Part shown: piece by piece, positions 1 through 10,461 of the stretch
How positions within the stretch are numbered: position 1 is the first letter of the stretch
Layout: every line of letters starts with the position of its first letter
NCBI GenBank assembly: GCA_947652115.1
Contig: OX393561.1
Span: 34,714,336-34,778,335 of the forward strand
DNA: 64,000 nucleotides
Source: Blastomussa wellsi
Taxonomy: Eukaryota; Cnidaria; Anthozoa; Scleractinia; Plerogyridae
Reading direction: 5' to 3'
Position numbers and translations under genes: made by a program
Notes under the pieces: generated by a model
The model's input: the letters and a program-made list of their open reading frames with translations, nothing else
The model's database searches: none
What the model was told of the DNA's origin: nothing

Positions 1-1632
1 GTTGTGATGATGTCCATACGAATTTACTAGATTTAAAATACGGCTGTAGACGCATATTTTTATTTTTAGGCCATTCGTATGCCGAGGTCTACTGATAAAC
101 AATTTTTTTTCTTTATTTCAAATTTAAACAGTAGTATCAAATAATAGAGCCGGAGTGCGCTAAAAATAACAATCCCATTTCCAGTGGTTAAATCCCAGCC
201 ACTGCAGTAAGTCCACAAAAGGGACCCCTTCACGACCCTCCACCAAAATTTCTGGTCTTCAACGATACTATTCAAGCAATGCGAATGATTTATATAATGC
301 ATAAACTAAACATGACGGAGATTGCTTAAATCAAACAGAGTATAGTACGCCATGCTATATGCGTATACGCATATGAGATATGAGCGTTACCGTTGGGTAC
401 CCACAGACTTCACTACATCAGGTTGAATGCTTATCCCTTGTGCAACCCACTAACCGCCTCTAAATTACCACTATTTTATGCAGATCTGAACTCGTTCTTT
501 GGGCCACCTAGGCTGCCTGTGATATCTTGAGGTCGTTAATTGAACCTTACTATTTTTTGGTAAAATTTGTTTCCAGTGTAGAATGATTGCTGGGTTGCTC
601 AAAGTTTCAGCCATTTCTACAAGTTTTAACTAATCGATCAATCGTTATTTACGTTCTAATTCGCTGCGATTAAAACGAAGGTAAAACTTTTTATCCATAA
701 ATTCCCGTAATACGAACAAATCGAACAAGGCTGAATATGACACGATACGCAAGCGGATCCAATACAGTTTATTACATCAAACATGAGCAATGGAAAATGG
801 AAAATACAATGGAAAATACATGTATGCACGATAGCATTATAATCCCAAATACTTAGTTGTATATAACTTGCGACCTATTCTCAGGGAAAGGTCTCGAAAA
901 TACGTATCACAGCTTGAAAGAATCAGACATTTGTCTTCCGCGTATTTAATAAGCCTTTCCGAAATCGAATTACTACTGTTACATACCGCTGATGTAAGTA
1001 TTCCAAATAAATAAAGAGGTACAACACCTAAAGGAAATGGTAACCGATTATTGCCTTATTCTTGCACTAATTCATGAACTTTGCAATAACAGGCTTGTGT
1101 AAGCTTTAGATGTAGAGTCAGCTCTCGATTTCTGCATCACGTCCAGAACGCGATTAACGTTTATTGAGCACAAATTTGGAAAGTCGTTTCATACACAGGG
1201 GCCGATCTAGGGGGAGGGTATAGGGAGTGCGCACCCCCCCCCCCCCTGAGATGACCTGCGCCATTCTAATGTAACTAGTATTCTGCTTAAGTTACCCAAC
1301 AATTACGGCTTTCCTTAGTGGTGCTCTGATGAATCACTTGAAGAAATTACCTGAAGCAAACAAACAAACAAGCCAAAGGAACAAACAAACAGCCGCACTG
1401 AATAACTGTAAGCTCAAATCCGCCGATATGCCACTGCCTCGAAGGTTTCAGTGCTTCGGAATAACCCATTGGTTGGCCCAGGCCAGTACAACCGTTTCTT
1501 AGAATTTTTACATCACAAGGGGCTGCCGGGATACCTTGAATTGGTGACGATTATTCCGGGAAACTGAAGAATTATCTTTTTACCATCTCTGCATTCAACT
1601 GAGCGAAAGAAGCTAAAAAAGGAACGCTCACG
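1..1632. other. Intergenic sequence upstream of the E2-like gene
   Basis: I see no convincing coding exon here. The stretch is AT-rich with short open frames only. A homopolymer C run lies near 1236-1248, and an A/C-rich run with repeated caaa lies near 1357-1390. The promoter of the E2-like gene should lie just upstream of 1633, but I recognise no TATA box or other core element. Confidence 0.5.
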
Positions 1633-2088
1633 ATGAGTTGGAGTTCGACTCAACAGATGAGACTCGGCGTGGAAAAAGACATATTGGACAGTGAGCTGAA
1701 TAACGTAACTTGGTTTGCTCCAACGTCAGCTGGCAACACGCGAGTCGAATGGCAGGTGAACACAAACAACGGAAGGAGCTACACTCTCCGTATATACATC
1801 CCGGAGAATTTTCCAAACGAATGCCCTAAACTTGTGGTAAGCCGTACCCCATACGGTTCTCCTCTAAAGAAACACGATGGATCAAACCTGGACAAGGTTA
1901 GCTTAAACGATCACACTTACGCAGCCTACGATGGATTCACTCAGATTTGCCACTACAACCCAAGTCAGTGGGGCAATACAAGCACCCTGTACCAAGTATT
2001 TATGAAGGGTCGTATATGGCTTGAGGCTTATGAGATCCATCGGAGCTCTGGTAGAGACCTTGATACGTATTTGCCACATATGAAGTGA
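1633..2088 (+). CDS. E2-like (UBC-fold) protein, bacterial-type
   Basis: This is a 151-residue intron-free frame starting at an ATG. The sequence fits a ubiquitin-conjugating (E2) fold. A strand segment ending in RIYIPENFP (residues 53-61) matches the usual 'IxxPxxYP' region. It is followed by a Pro-rich loop, and then by C106 in QICHYNPSQW with W113 seven residues on, which matches the active-site Cys and downstream Trp of E2 enzymes. The C-terminal helix reads WLEAYEIHRSSG. The canonical HPN triad is absent; HTY (94-96) occupies roughly that place, with a longer spacing to the Cys. The pattern is closer to prokaryotic E2-like families found beside ThiF genes than to animal UBE2 proteins. 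A ThiF/E1-like gene follows on the same strand 2.7 kb downstream. Family known: thioester carrier for ubiquitin-like proteins. Inferred: active E2. An inactive RWD-like domain is the alternative. Assignment is from motif reading only. Confidence 0.68.
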   Translation: MSWSSTQQMRLGVEKDILDSELNNVTWFAPTSAGNTRVEWQVNTNNGRSYTLRIYIPENFPNECPKLVVSRTPYGSPLKKHDGSNLDKVSLNDHTYAAYDGFTQICHYNPSQWGNTSTLYQVFMKGRIWLEAYEIHRSSGRDLDTYLPHMK

Positions 2089-4054
2089 AGTTATGAAGAA
2101 ACTGAACTGAACTGATCGCCCGGGCGATTGCAATCGTATATCAGACAAGGTCATTTTTGCCACAATAAGGGTAAAGAGCTAAACGTTTAGGAATAGAATT
2201 ACGTCAATTTGTGAAACGAGTATGAAAGGCAAAAAAACATGAAATGAAAATCGATTTATTCTAGAAATACATTGTACTTTAACTGCCTTTGTGCGTTTAG
2301 AAGTGATGCGAAGTTTTACTTTGAATCGAAATAAGAATTAAGTTTGGCTGTGACCGTTAAGTGAAAAGTTGTTCCTGAACTTAATACCTCACTACCAATA
2401 GCTAGAACACTTGGCTCAACAGCTTACAAGCATTTTTCAAAATTTAACTCATCTTGTAGTACAAGGTCGGTGGTAGGTTTTTGTTCATTGTTTTATATTA
2501 TTCTTGGAAAGAGCTAGGTCAATACGGGGTCATCTATATTTAACTTTGAACATCTTCCTTACATTCTAAGAAATCACGAGTACAATGAGAAATCTTTTTC
2601 TTGCATGGAAATGAGTGTTATAGTGGATTAGGTTATTTCCACAAAATCATTGCCGAAATGTCTGAATCCGGCACTTAAAAGAAAATTCTACTGAATATGC
2701 CAGAAACCGTTTACGTCGTAAGCTAATAATGACAGACCCACGATCCTGCCCTATTCTACTTTTAGGAATGCTTCCTGTGAGCCAGTTTTGAAAAAACAAA
2801 AATTTTTCCTAAAGTCAACAGTGGCTATTCTCTGTGGTTCCAGGATTTGAAAGTTTTTTTTCATGGCAGTGTTACAATTTACTGCACTTCGAACCTAACA
2901 AGTCCAATCCAAGGACGAACGGTGCCGATAGTTTCATTTCCTCCTTGGGGTCATTTTGTTGTGATGGTTTCTGAGAATAACAGGAAAACTATCCCGCGTT
3001 TCGTTACACCCCTCTGTAACAGACCCACTGAAACCCTACCCAGTGGATTATTTTCCCCTACCCAGCGGAAATTTAGTCTACCCAGTACCCAGTGAATATT
3101 TTGATTTTACCCAGTGACTGTGCGGTGTGACCCAGCGTATTTTGTTTGCAAAAAATAATAATAAATAAGCAAAATAAAACAGAAAACGAGAGGACCCAGT
3201 GAGAAATTAGCCAACCCGGTTACTTTTTTCCGAAAACCCAGTAAGGAGAAAGTTTCCACTGTGTCTGTTACAGAGGGGTGTTTCGTTGGACAACGCCGAA
3301 GCGGCTGATTTTGTGAACCCTGAAGCTGGTTTCGTCTACGCTCGTCTAAGAGGTCTTCTAAGTTTGGCGTAGCGTACTAGAGGAAACCAACAGCTCCTAA
3401 GGTTGCTGAATCCACTCTTACACTGTTATACGCCAAAGAGCAAAACGATTAGCTTATCACAAAGCGCAGTCAAAACTACCTGAGCAATCGGCAATCAATG
3501 GCAATGTGGATAAAATACTACTGATTACAGGCCTCGTATAGTCCTTATACTCATGGTCCCATCAGCGATATGTAAATGGTCGACTCTTTGCCCGAAGACT
3601 TAGAAAGGAAGAGGAAAACCAGCAAACTAAATTTATTCAAAGACAGAAGAGTTACTCGTAGCTGTGTAATAAACAAACTTATCCCTGGATCTACGAAACG
3701 TAACAGCAAATTTTAAGTGTAGTACAAGAATGTAGAATTGAACATACGAGTTACAAGGGTCATTCATTTTTTCATAATAGCCAAGACACTGTAAAATTTA
3801 CTCCATAACTGCTAAACACAATGAATCACCTAGAATCGCAACAAAAAAAATAAAAATAAAATCTTGTATCCCAGTTAAGCAAGTAATGCCAAGAGCTAGT
3901 TTACTGCATTATAACGGCGGAAGAGGTGGCAACTATTTTCGTCCATGTCTACAGGACACTACAAGGTTTTCAAGCGCAGCCATCAAGGGTATCCACACAC
4001 AAACGAATCGGTCCAAATAGTTTCGCGTAATCTTTCATGTTTGGTTAATCAAAG
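2089..4054. other. Intergenic region between E2-like and E1-like genes
   Basis: No coding exon is recognisable on either strand. The interval contains one discrete MITE (3007-3280, listed separately). The remainder is AT-rich unique-looking sequence. Confidence 0.5.
3007..3280. mobile_element. Non-autonomous hAT-like MITE with internal ACCCAGTG repeats
   Basis: The ends are perfect inverted repeats, CACCCCTCTGTAACAGAC at 3007-3024 and its reverse complement at 3263-3280. Flanking octamers tttcgtta (2999-3006) and tttcgttg (3281-3288) match at 7 of 8 positions, consistent with an 8-bp target duplication as made by hAT transposases. The interior carries about eight degenerate copies of an ACCCAGTG-like unit rather than a transposase. 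It separates the E2-like and E1-like genes. Confidence 0.75.
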
Positions 4055-4279
4055 TTAATCTTCTCTGTTTTCCAGTATTTCGTGCACCACTACACTGAAG
4101 TATTTAGTAATTTTTAGATGAACCCGTCTGTCGGCACTCGTAACATCTTCTTTCTTCTTTACCTCCAACACTCCGGTAGCACGGTCAAAGATCATCTCCT
4201 CCCGTTGTGGTTGGTTATTAGCGCTTTTCTCAACGGCGTCCTTAAAATATTTCCCAATGCTCCCAGAATCAGTCGCCAT
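4055..4279 (-). CDS. Small hypothetical protein, 74 aa, divergent from the E1-like gene
   Basis: I do not recognise this protein. The frame starts at an ATG in an excellent animal context (AAGATGGCG) and runs 74 codons to TAA. The product is hydrophilic, with no membrane segment or signal peptide: an acidic/Ser-rich N-terminus, then two strand-like stretches, EEMIFDRATGVLEVKK and VHLKITKYFSVVVHEIL. It lacks a C-terminal Gly-Gly, so it is not an obvious ubiquitin-like modifier. A good donor-like site (GAG|GTAAAG) lies inside the frame after ...TGVLE, so this could instead be the first exon of a longer spliced gene. It is arranged head to head with the E1-like gene, about 540 bp between start codons, so the two might share a promoter. 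Confidence 0.4.
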   Translation of the reverse strand: MATDSGSIGKYFKDAVEKSANNQPQREEMIFDRATGVLEVKKKEDVTSADRRVHLKITKYFSVVVHEILENRED

Positions 4280-4820
4280 CTTTTAGATAGAAAGCTCCGC
4301 TTCAGTACGGTGTTGCGGGAGGCCTTCAGAGTAGCAAGTCAGAGCCGAGAAAAGTGTCCTTCCGAGAAAAGTGTCCTCCTAGCTCCTCGGAGTTGAGATA
4401 TTGTCTTAGTTCTGTGCTGACAGTTTCAGGTGGCTTCAAGAATAATAAAAAAGAATGACGTCACCAATTTAGCATGATAGTTATTCCCACACGTCTCTTG
4501 TTTAGAAAACCTGTTGAACCAGTATTTCTAGACATCTATCATAAAAAGTACAGTAGTTCGTTACACTTCTTGCAAAAGAAATTAAATGGGTAAAAATTGA
4601 AAGGTCTAACAAAAAAAATGTCATGAGACCAGCTTGCTCGATATTTCCAAGTCCCCGTATTCCGAGAAAACGAGGATTTTATTCTTGATGGGCCATCAGC
4701 CAGTCAAAGTGAAAATGAAAATTCTCAGAAAAATTTCACAATAGGTTAGCTCAACGCCACTCTATTTACACGTTGAACTGTGTCATTTTAGTACTAACAT
4801 GAAGAACGAGATTGAATAAG

Positions 4821-6098
4821 ATGAAGGAAGGATGCCAGGACAGAGTTGTCTGCATTATGCAGCCTAATTTCATTGACATCCTCAAAAGAAACGAGACTAA
4901 GAAAGCGTTTTCTGTAACAACGTTCGACGATTGTGACACAATTCACGTCCGTGTCGAATGCATTGATGAGTCTATCGAGATTGAGCAGCTAGTCGCATTC
5001 AAGGTTTGTCAAGAAATACCTCAGGGTACAGGGCTTCAGCAGGTTGCCTCAGGTTTGATTTCCAGTCTGGGACATCTAAACGAGCCACAGATCGCAATAT
5101 TGGTTTCAGAAGATGACCAAGTCAGAGCGTTTGTCAGACCAAAATCAGACAAACCTGTTGAAGAAGCAAACGTTTTGTGTCTGCCAGACCGATCCCAACT
5201 CTACTCCTGCAGTCGTGGAATATTGGAGTCAGGTCTGTTCGATGACCGAATAGTTGCAGTGGTTGGTCTGGGAAGTGGTGGTTCGCATGCGGTGATGGAG
5301 CTTGTCAAAGCTGGGGTGGACAAGTTCGTATTGGTTGATTACGATCGAATCGAACTTCAGAACATTACACGCCATGTTTGTGGGTTAAGTGACCTCGGAC
5401 GTCTAAAGACAAAAGCGATGCGAGATCGCATCCTGGAAAAGAATCCATTTGCTGACGTTGAAATTCACAACACTGACATCAATAACTTAGAAGAAGCCAG
5501 AAACATACTTAAGGGGTGTGACATTGTCATCGCTGCAACCGACAACATCAGGAGCAGGTTTAACATCAACACGTTGTCCTTAGAGCTTGGCATTCCCACC
5601 GTTTACGGTTCTTGCAATACCAGAGCTGCCGGTGGACAAGTAGTACGTGTGAGACCAAAGGTTGGCCCATGCTTTTCATGCATTTTCGTCGATGCGGCGA
5701 TGGAAGCTATCCAAGAGGAAATGTCTTCCTTCCGTCAGGCTCGCAAGGCTTTTCCACCTTACATTGGAGACGACGAGGTAGAATCCAACATTCAAGTTGG
5801 GTTGTCTTCCGACATCGTGCCCATTGCAAATATGTTAGTGAAACTAGCCCTGGTGGAATTGTGTCGTGGGAAGGATAGTGCACTGGCGACTTTAGAAACA
5901 GATCTGGATGCTTCGTTCTACATGTGGGCCAATCGCAGAGAACAAGAGTATGCTGGTTACACTGAAGATAGCTTTCACAGGTTTGATGAGCCTGGAATCT
6001 TAAGATGGTATCCAATGAGGAGCAAGAGGAAACCCGACTGCAAGATTTGCCAAAACATGGAAGGCAGTGCAAAAAATAGAGCATTTTTCTCTTCTTAA
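4821..6098 (+). CDS. ThiF/E1-like adenylating enzyme, bacterial-type
   Basis: This is a 425-residue intron-free frame; I chose the ATG at 4821. A short upstream ATG frame at 4799 ends before it. The first ~140 residues are a non-catalytic N-terminal region I cannot name. From about residue 145 there is a ThiF/HesA/MoeB nucleotide-binding domain: GLGSGGS (149-155) is the ATP loop, LVDYDRIELQNITRHVCG is the D...D..E..N..R signature, LGRLKTKA follows, and AATDN (238-242) is the conserved Asp loop. Cys pairs PCFSC (~284/287) and DCKIC (~407/410) match the zinc-binding Cys of E1/ThiF proteins. The RHVCG/DLGRLKT wording and single-domain size resemble bacterial ThiF proteins next to E2 and JAB genes, and I do not see UBA5, MOCS3 or UBA3 signatures. 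Family known: adenylates the C-terminus of a ubiquitin-like protein. Inferred: partner of the E2-like protein upstream. C268 (ORF context YGSC) is one possible catalytic Cys, unproven. Confidence 0.8.
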   Translation: MKEGCQDRVVCIMQPNFIDILKRNETKKAFSVTTFDDCDTIHVRVECIDESIEIEQLVAFKVCQEIPQGTGLQQVASGLISSLGHLNEPQIAILVSEDDQVRAFVRPKSDKPVEEANVLCLPDRSQLYSCSRGILESGLFDDRIVAVVGLGSGGSHAVMELVKAGVDKFVLVDYDRIELQNITRHVCGLSDLGRLKTKAMRDRILEKNPFADVEIHNTDINNLEEARNILKGCDIVIAATDNIRSRFNINTLSLELGIPTVYGSCNTRAAGGQVVRVRPKVGPCFSCIFVDAAMEAIQEEMSSFRQARKAFPPYIGDDEVESNIQVGLSSDIVPIANMLVKLALVELCRGKDSALATLETDLDASFYMWANRREQEYAGYTEDSFHRFDEPGILRWYPMRSKRKPDCKICQNMEGSAKNRAFFSS

Positions 6099-7297
6099 AG
6101 GAACAATGAATGACATTTCTTTACTCACACAAAAAATGTTCCTAGAACCTAAAGCAAGACGAATGTAGAAAAGGAGAGCAAACAATCATTAGTTTTGTAG
6201 CGCGTTTCTAGCCCACAAGCACCGAATTTGAAACAGTAAGCCTATTGTCAAATTTTAACTTATTTCCATTCATTGGTTACATTTGGTGGCAAATAGAATT
6301 AATGTCAGATAAAAAGGTAGAAGATGCCTGTGGCATATGCCCCAACATGGAGTGCATGGGGTATAAGCTGCTATAGTAAGTCCCTGTTGGTTAAATATAA
6401 AAGAGATCAGGATCACCACTTGTAAAATTACCAAGTGCTGTGATCACCACTTTGACTAGGCTTGAATTCAAGCTTTGGAATAGTGGAGGAAATCCAGCCT
6501 ACACTGTCACTCGACTATCACTTTTTTATGGTAGACGAAATAGTACTCATCCCTACCAGAAACCCTACAGCAATCAATTTAATGTCCTGGATTGGTTGTT
6601 ACTTGAAATTTTGCCAAAAATTTAAAACAGTACAACAAGCAATCAGACATTACACAGACCTTGCAGAGTTGCTGATATATCGTACATTTTTGGCTAAAAT
6701 GTAGGATGTTATGGCGACCAGTTGATCTGTTCACTAAGGCTACTACAGTAATGATTTACAAGAAAACAATAAAAATATTTTACTTCCAACAAAAACATAC
6801 CCAATCTAATATTATTGATTGGTTCCCATCATTTATGGACAAGGTCTTACAGCTGTTATCAGTAATGACATAAGTTTTGAAACTTCACTAAACAACAACA
6901 AAATGTAGCATCTGGAGTCAAACTGCAGTATCATTTCATCATCAAATGTCCAAAGCAATAGTGAATGAGTTCAAGAATGAAGAAACCTTGGACTTTTTAA
7001 GCTCCATGTACAGTGCTGTATCTAGTTCAATCCCTTCTTGAGTCACTTTGTATCACATACGTCACTTGGCATCAATTCATTACCTACATTTCAAGTTAAT
7101 GATGAACAAGGAAGACCGGTGACGATAACAATGAGTATAGATGAATTCTGGACACCTCCATTCCACGAATAACATAAAAGCAGCCACATCCACATTATTG
7201 ACAAATCAGAGATAAGCACGACTATGCAATGTTCAAAAGGTTTATATTACAGAATGCACATAATTTCCTGAATCCACATAAATTCATTCGTCTGTCA
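6099..7297. other. Intergenic sequence between E1-like gene and NOP10
   Basis: This stretch contains the 3' flanks of both convergent genes. I find no AATAAA close to the E1-like stop and no further coding exon. The sequence is AT-rich with only short random frames. Confidence 0.5.
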
Positions 7298-8124
7298 TCA
7301 ATAAACAGGTTTGGGTTGTTGAGTAGGCAAAATACCAAACCTCCTCTTCAGTGTTACTCTGTGACGGGAATACTTATCATCTGGGGAAAAGCGAGCTGAA
7401 AAGAGAGCATGCAATGTTAATTCATTGCAAAACTACTGAATAAACAGGCTATAAACACAATTTTGGGTCAATTTTATTGATACTTTCTAGAGTTAGGTAT
7501 TAAAATCAGCCAAACTCTGAATAATCAAAGTTTGACTGCTTGTACATCGAAAGAGCCCAGAACTGTGACCACTTTTGATTAATCCACATTCTTTCATACA
7601 GTCATTATCCAATCAGAAGCAGAGGGGAGCTGCCAGTTGACTTCTGGACTGAAAATCGACTGAAAATCGGACCGGATTTTCATCGATTGCTATCGCCAAA
7701 CGATTGTTATCGATTATCGGTTTATCGATTAACTTAAACTACACCTGGCAACTTTCAAACTCAACTGTCTTAGAAGCAGAGGCCGAGTTCAAATGTTCGA
7801 AGCTGTACTCCAGTAGAAGAAAGGATGATCGAACATTAGTTCGAGTTAAGTTCAGTGGAAATTGTAGCATTACCTGGATGAGCAGACTTTGTTGGTTGGC
7901 CTAAAGGATCAATTTTCTGTCAAGAGAAGACACACAAGTTAAATGTTTGTGCATCGTAGAAATGTAGCACGTGGATTTTCGGAAAAAGTAAATTCAACAT
8001 TATAGGTAACAACAAGCAGCAACAAGACGTTCACAAAAAATTCAAAGCGTCAATTTGATTCTTAGTTTACCTTTAGTGTATAAATTCGCTTTCCTTCATT
8101 GTTGAGATAGTACATAAGGTGCAT
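7298..8124 (-). CDS. NOP10: NOP10, H/ACA ribonucleoprotein subunit
   Basis: Three coding exons on the minus strand: 8124-8071, 7916-7874 and 7395-7298. All introns are GT-AG and the phases join cleanly to 64 codons plus TGA, the same length as human NOP10. The N-terminus [18 protein letters not shown] is a short beta hairpin. Exon 2 gives [14 protein letters not shown]. Exon 3 gives [20 protein letters not shown] and ends in TQQPKPVY; the [17 protein letters not shown] block is the family hallmark. Family known: NOP10 binds dyskerin with NHP2 and GAR1, and is needed for pseudouridylation guided by H/ACA RNAs and for rRNA processing in nucleoli and Cajal bodies. The first metazoan-type zinc-free form fits. 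A tRNA-Lys gene starts 153 bp away on the opposite strand. I saw no box C/D or H/ACA snoRNA in its introns. Confidence 0.97.
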
Positions 8125-8277
8125 TTTGTCCTCAAAGACGAACAATAAAACAAGAACTCTGAAAAACTACAAGCTTCCCACTGCAGCACCATAACGAGGC
8201 AATCAATTGTTCAGCTGCGATTATACTTTTCAGCTTATTTCATCAAATAGCAATAAATTAACAGATTAATCAGGTGA

Positions 8278-8350
8278 GCCCGGTTAGCTCAGTCGGTAGA
8301 GCATCAGACTTTTAATCTGAGGGCCATGGGTTCAAGTCCCATATCGGGCG
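8278..8350 (+). tRNA. tRNA-Lys (anticodon TTT)
   Basis: A 73-nt cloverleaf with no intron. The acceptor stem GCCCGGT pairs with ATCGGGC (one G-T wobble) and the discriminator base is G. The D arm contains AGCTCAGTCGGTAGAGC. The anticodon stem TCAGA/TCTGA encloses loop CTTTTAA, giving anticodon TTT. The T arm ATGGG/CCCAT encloses TTCAAGT. A-box (TAGCTCAGTCGG) and B-box (GGTTCAAGTCC) promoter elements are intact. It sits head to head with NOP10. CCA is not encoded, as expected for a nuclear tRNA. Confidence 0.97.
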
Positions 8351-10461
8351 CGCACACATATTTTCTTTCCTTTTTTATGTAATAAAACGTGTAGTCAAAT
8401 TTGGGCGATTTTTTTTCATTCAGCCAAAAACATGACTTGTGTAAAAATGGACATTTATGATTAAAAACCCTGACTCAGCAGATTTTGGTAAAATGTGTTG
8501 CTTTTTTTCTTTCTTCATTTCTGCAAAGAGGAACTGTTTCCAGAATTAAATTGATATTTTGGAATAATATTGTTGAAGCCTACCAAGAAATGCTAAGCCA
8601 GAGGGAGGGGTTGGGGTTCCGTTGTTGGAAGGTCCAGGAATCCAGGTCTAACTGGGGGATTTTTCATTCTTTTACGGTCACACATGTTCTAAACAATCTT
8701 TCCCTTGAGGGGTGTGGGATTAGAAAAAAAATGCCTGCAGCTTGGATCAACTGCCTGCAAACACACCAATGTGTTTACATATCACGGTATCTTTTCAGTT
8801 TGTACAAGAAAAAGGTTCAGGGAGAAAAAAGAATGTTTGGAATTTTTTGCGGGGAATCAGGGGACTCGGGAAGGGTTGGGAAGTTTTTGGAATTGATGGA
8901 GGAAGTTTAAGATTTTTGAGAATGTCTCCATCAAATTCGGGAGAATATTCCAAATTTTCTGGATGACGTTCTCACCCCAATTACTCTGTTAGTGGTTTTG
9001 ACTGATCAGGCATAAAATCTTTAAGACTTATTTTCTTTAGAGAAAAAAACATTGGATGACAATATCTTGTCCTTATCATGATGATGATGATGATGATAAT
9101 TGGCCGTTTGGAAAATCATCCCCACCCCCTTCAACAAGATTAGTTCTCCTGGGAGAGGTCAATAAAACAATGGCAAAATATCTGACCACACTGACAATTA
9201 ATCACTAATGACATATCAATGCAGAAAAAGGTAAAAATAACAGGAATTAATAATCAACATACAGGCAAGTTATCACAACTTTAGCATGGAAAATTATCTT
9301 TATTTTAATATATGCAGTCCTATGCAACTTGTCCACTCATAAGGGTGAATGCTCTAAGAATGCAGTGAGATATGCAATGAATAGCCAGAGAAGCTTCTTA
9401 AAATATAAAGAATGGGATCGCTGATGACTTGTAGGGAATTTTATATTTCCTTAGAATTCTTAATCCATAACGACTGCATCTGCAAATATGTCCCAAAATA
9501 ATGGCCCTAATCGTTTTGTATGTCAACACATTGTAGATAATTGGAGAAAGAGCAAGTTGAAAATTTCTCATTCTTATACAAATGATGTCAATTCATTTGT
9601 TTCTAAAAATGTTTTATGCTCTTTTCCCAATAATTTTCTCTTTGGTTTTCAAAAAGTGATGCCAATGGTACATTTTTTTTTATTCACGAGTTTTCTAATG
9701 TTAACAACTACAATTTCCGGTTACTTGAAAGACCCATAGCTAATTAGCCTGTATAGCAGGGGTATAGAAGGGTTGGGGAGAGGGGTGCAAAAGAGAGAGA
9801 ATTCGGGGAAAAACAGAGGAAGTCTGGGAACAGGTGGAAAGGAACCCCTCCCATTTTTTCTTGCCCCTTCTTTTTATTTCTTGATCCCCTCCTTCGATGT
9901 GCCTGCTATACGGGCCAGAACCAATTAAAAAAAAAAAGGCAGAAATGAAACTTCATTTTGCAAGTGTCAACAACAGAACACTGAATGTTATTCTTTTCCG
10001 ATGTGTATCAGCTTGTTAAAAAAGCAGGTTAATGCTAAACCAGATAGAGGGTTCAATTTTTGTTGTATAAAAGTGTTTCATTTATTGCTTATGCTCTGAG
10101 ATTAGTTTATGTCAAAACTGGAGACAGAAAATATGAATAGAAAACCAATGGGCGCTGACAATTAAGCTTCGTTCCTTCAGGAGGAGTGCAGGCTCATGTT
10201 TCCAAACAGCGGCTTGTAATCGAGCCTTGTGCTCTATTGCTAGATTAGGTTAATAAATTTATTGCCATTTAAACAGGTCCAGTTCTTGACACAGTCTATT
10301 TTGCAAGGAAAACAGTACTGGAATATTAAAAACACCTTAAATGATAAAAAACATAACTTTACATTTAAGTAACCATTTATTTTGTATCAAATGTACAAAT
10401 TAATATGAAACAACCTAAACATGATCTCATCCGATGATCAATACACTAAACAATATACTCA
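8351..10461. other. Intergenic sequence downstream of syntaxin-16
   Basis: No coding exon is recognised. 8820-8970 is a dispersed repeat that recurs near 27280-27450 (shared gggaatttt/attccaaattt-type wording); the open frame that crosses it is therefore not a gene. A short GAT trinucleotide run is at 9079-9099. On the minus strand, TTTATT at about 10373-10378 and 10081-10086 could serve as syntaxin-16 polyadenylation signals. Confidence 0.45.
8820..8970. repeat. Dispersed repeat shared with 27280-27450
   Basis: Both stretches run through a similar order of words: gggagaaaaa, ggaatc.gg.gactcgg, tttgagattttt.gggaat/gaga, then attcgggaga/ggacgatattcca and ccaaattttctgg/ccagatttccggg. They are diverged copies of one unclassified repeat. 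Confidence 0.5.

Noticed and set aside
4055..4279. Idea that the 74-aa ORF is the ubiquitin-like modifier of the E1/E2 pair
   Set aside because: No C-terminal Gly-Gly and no clear beta-grasp pattern; kept only as an unknown small ORF.
5707..6084. 125-codon open frame on the minus strand
   Set aside because: It lies fully opposite the ThiF-like gene, whose motifs are clear; no protein-like features of its own.
7396..8070. Intron-encoded snoRNA in NOP10
   Set aside because: No paired box C/D or H/ACA motifs seen on the minus strand of either intron.
8485..8910. 141-codon plus-strand open frame
   Set aside because: It crosses a dispersed repeat also present at 27280-27450 and shows no domain.
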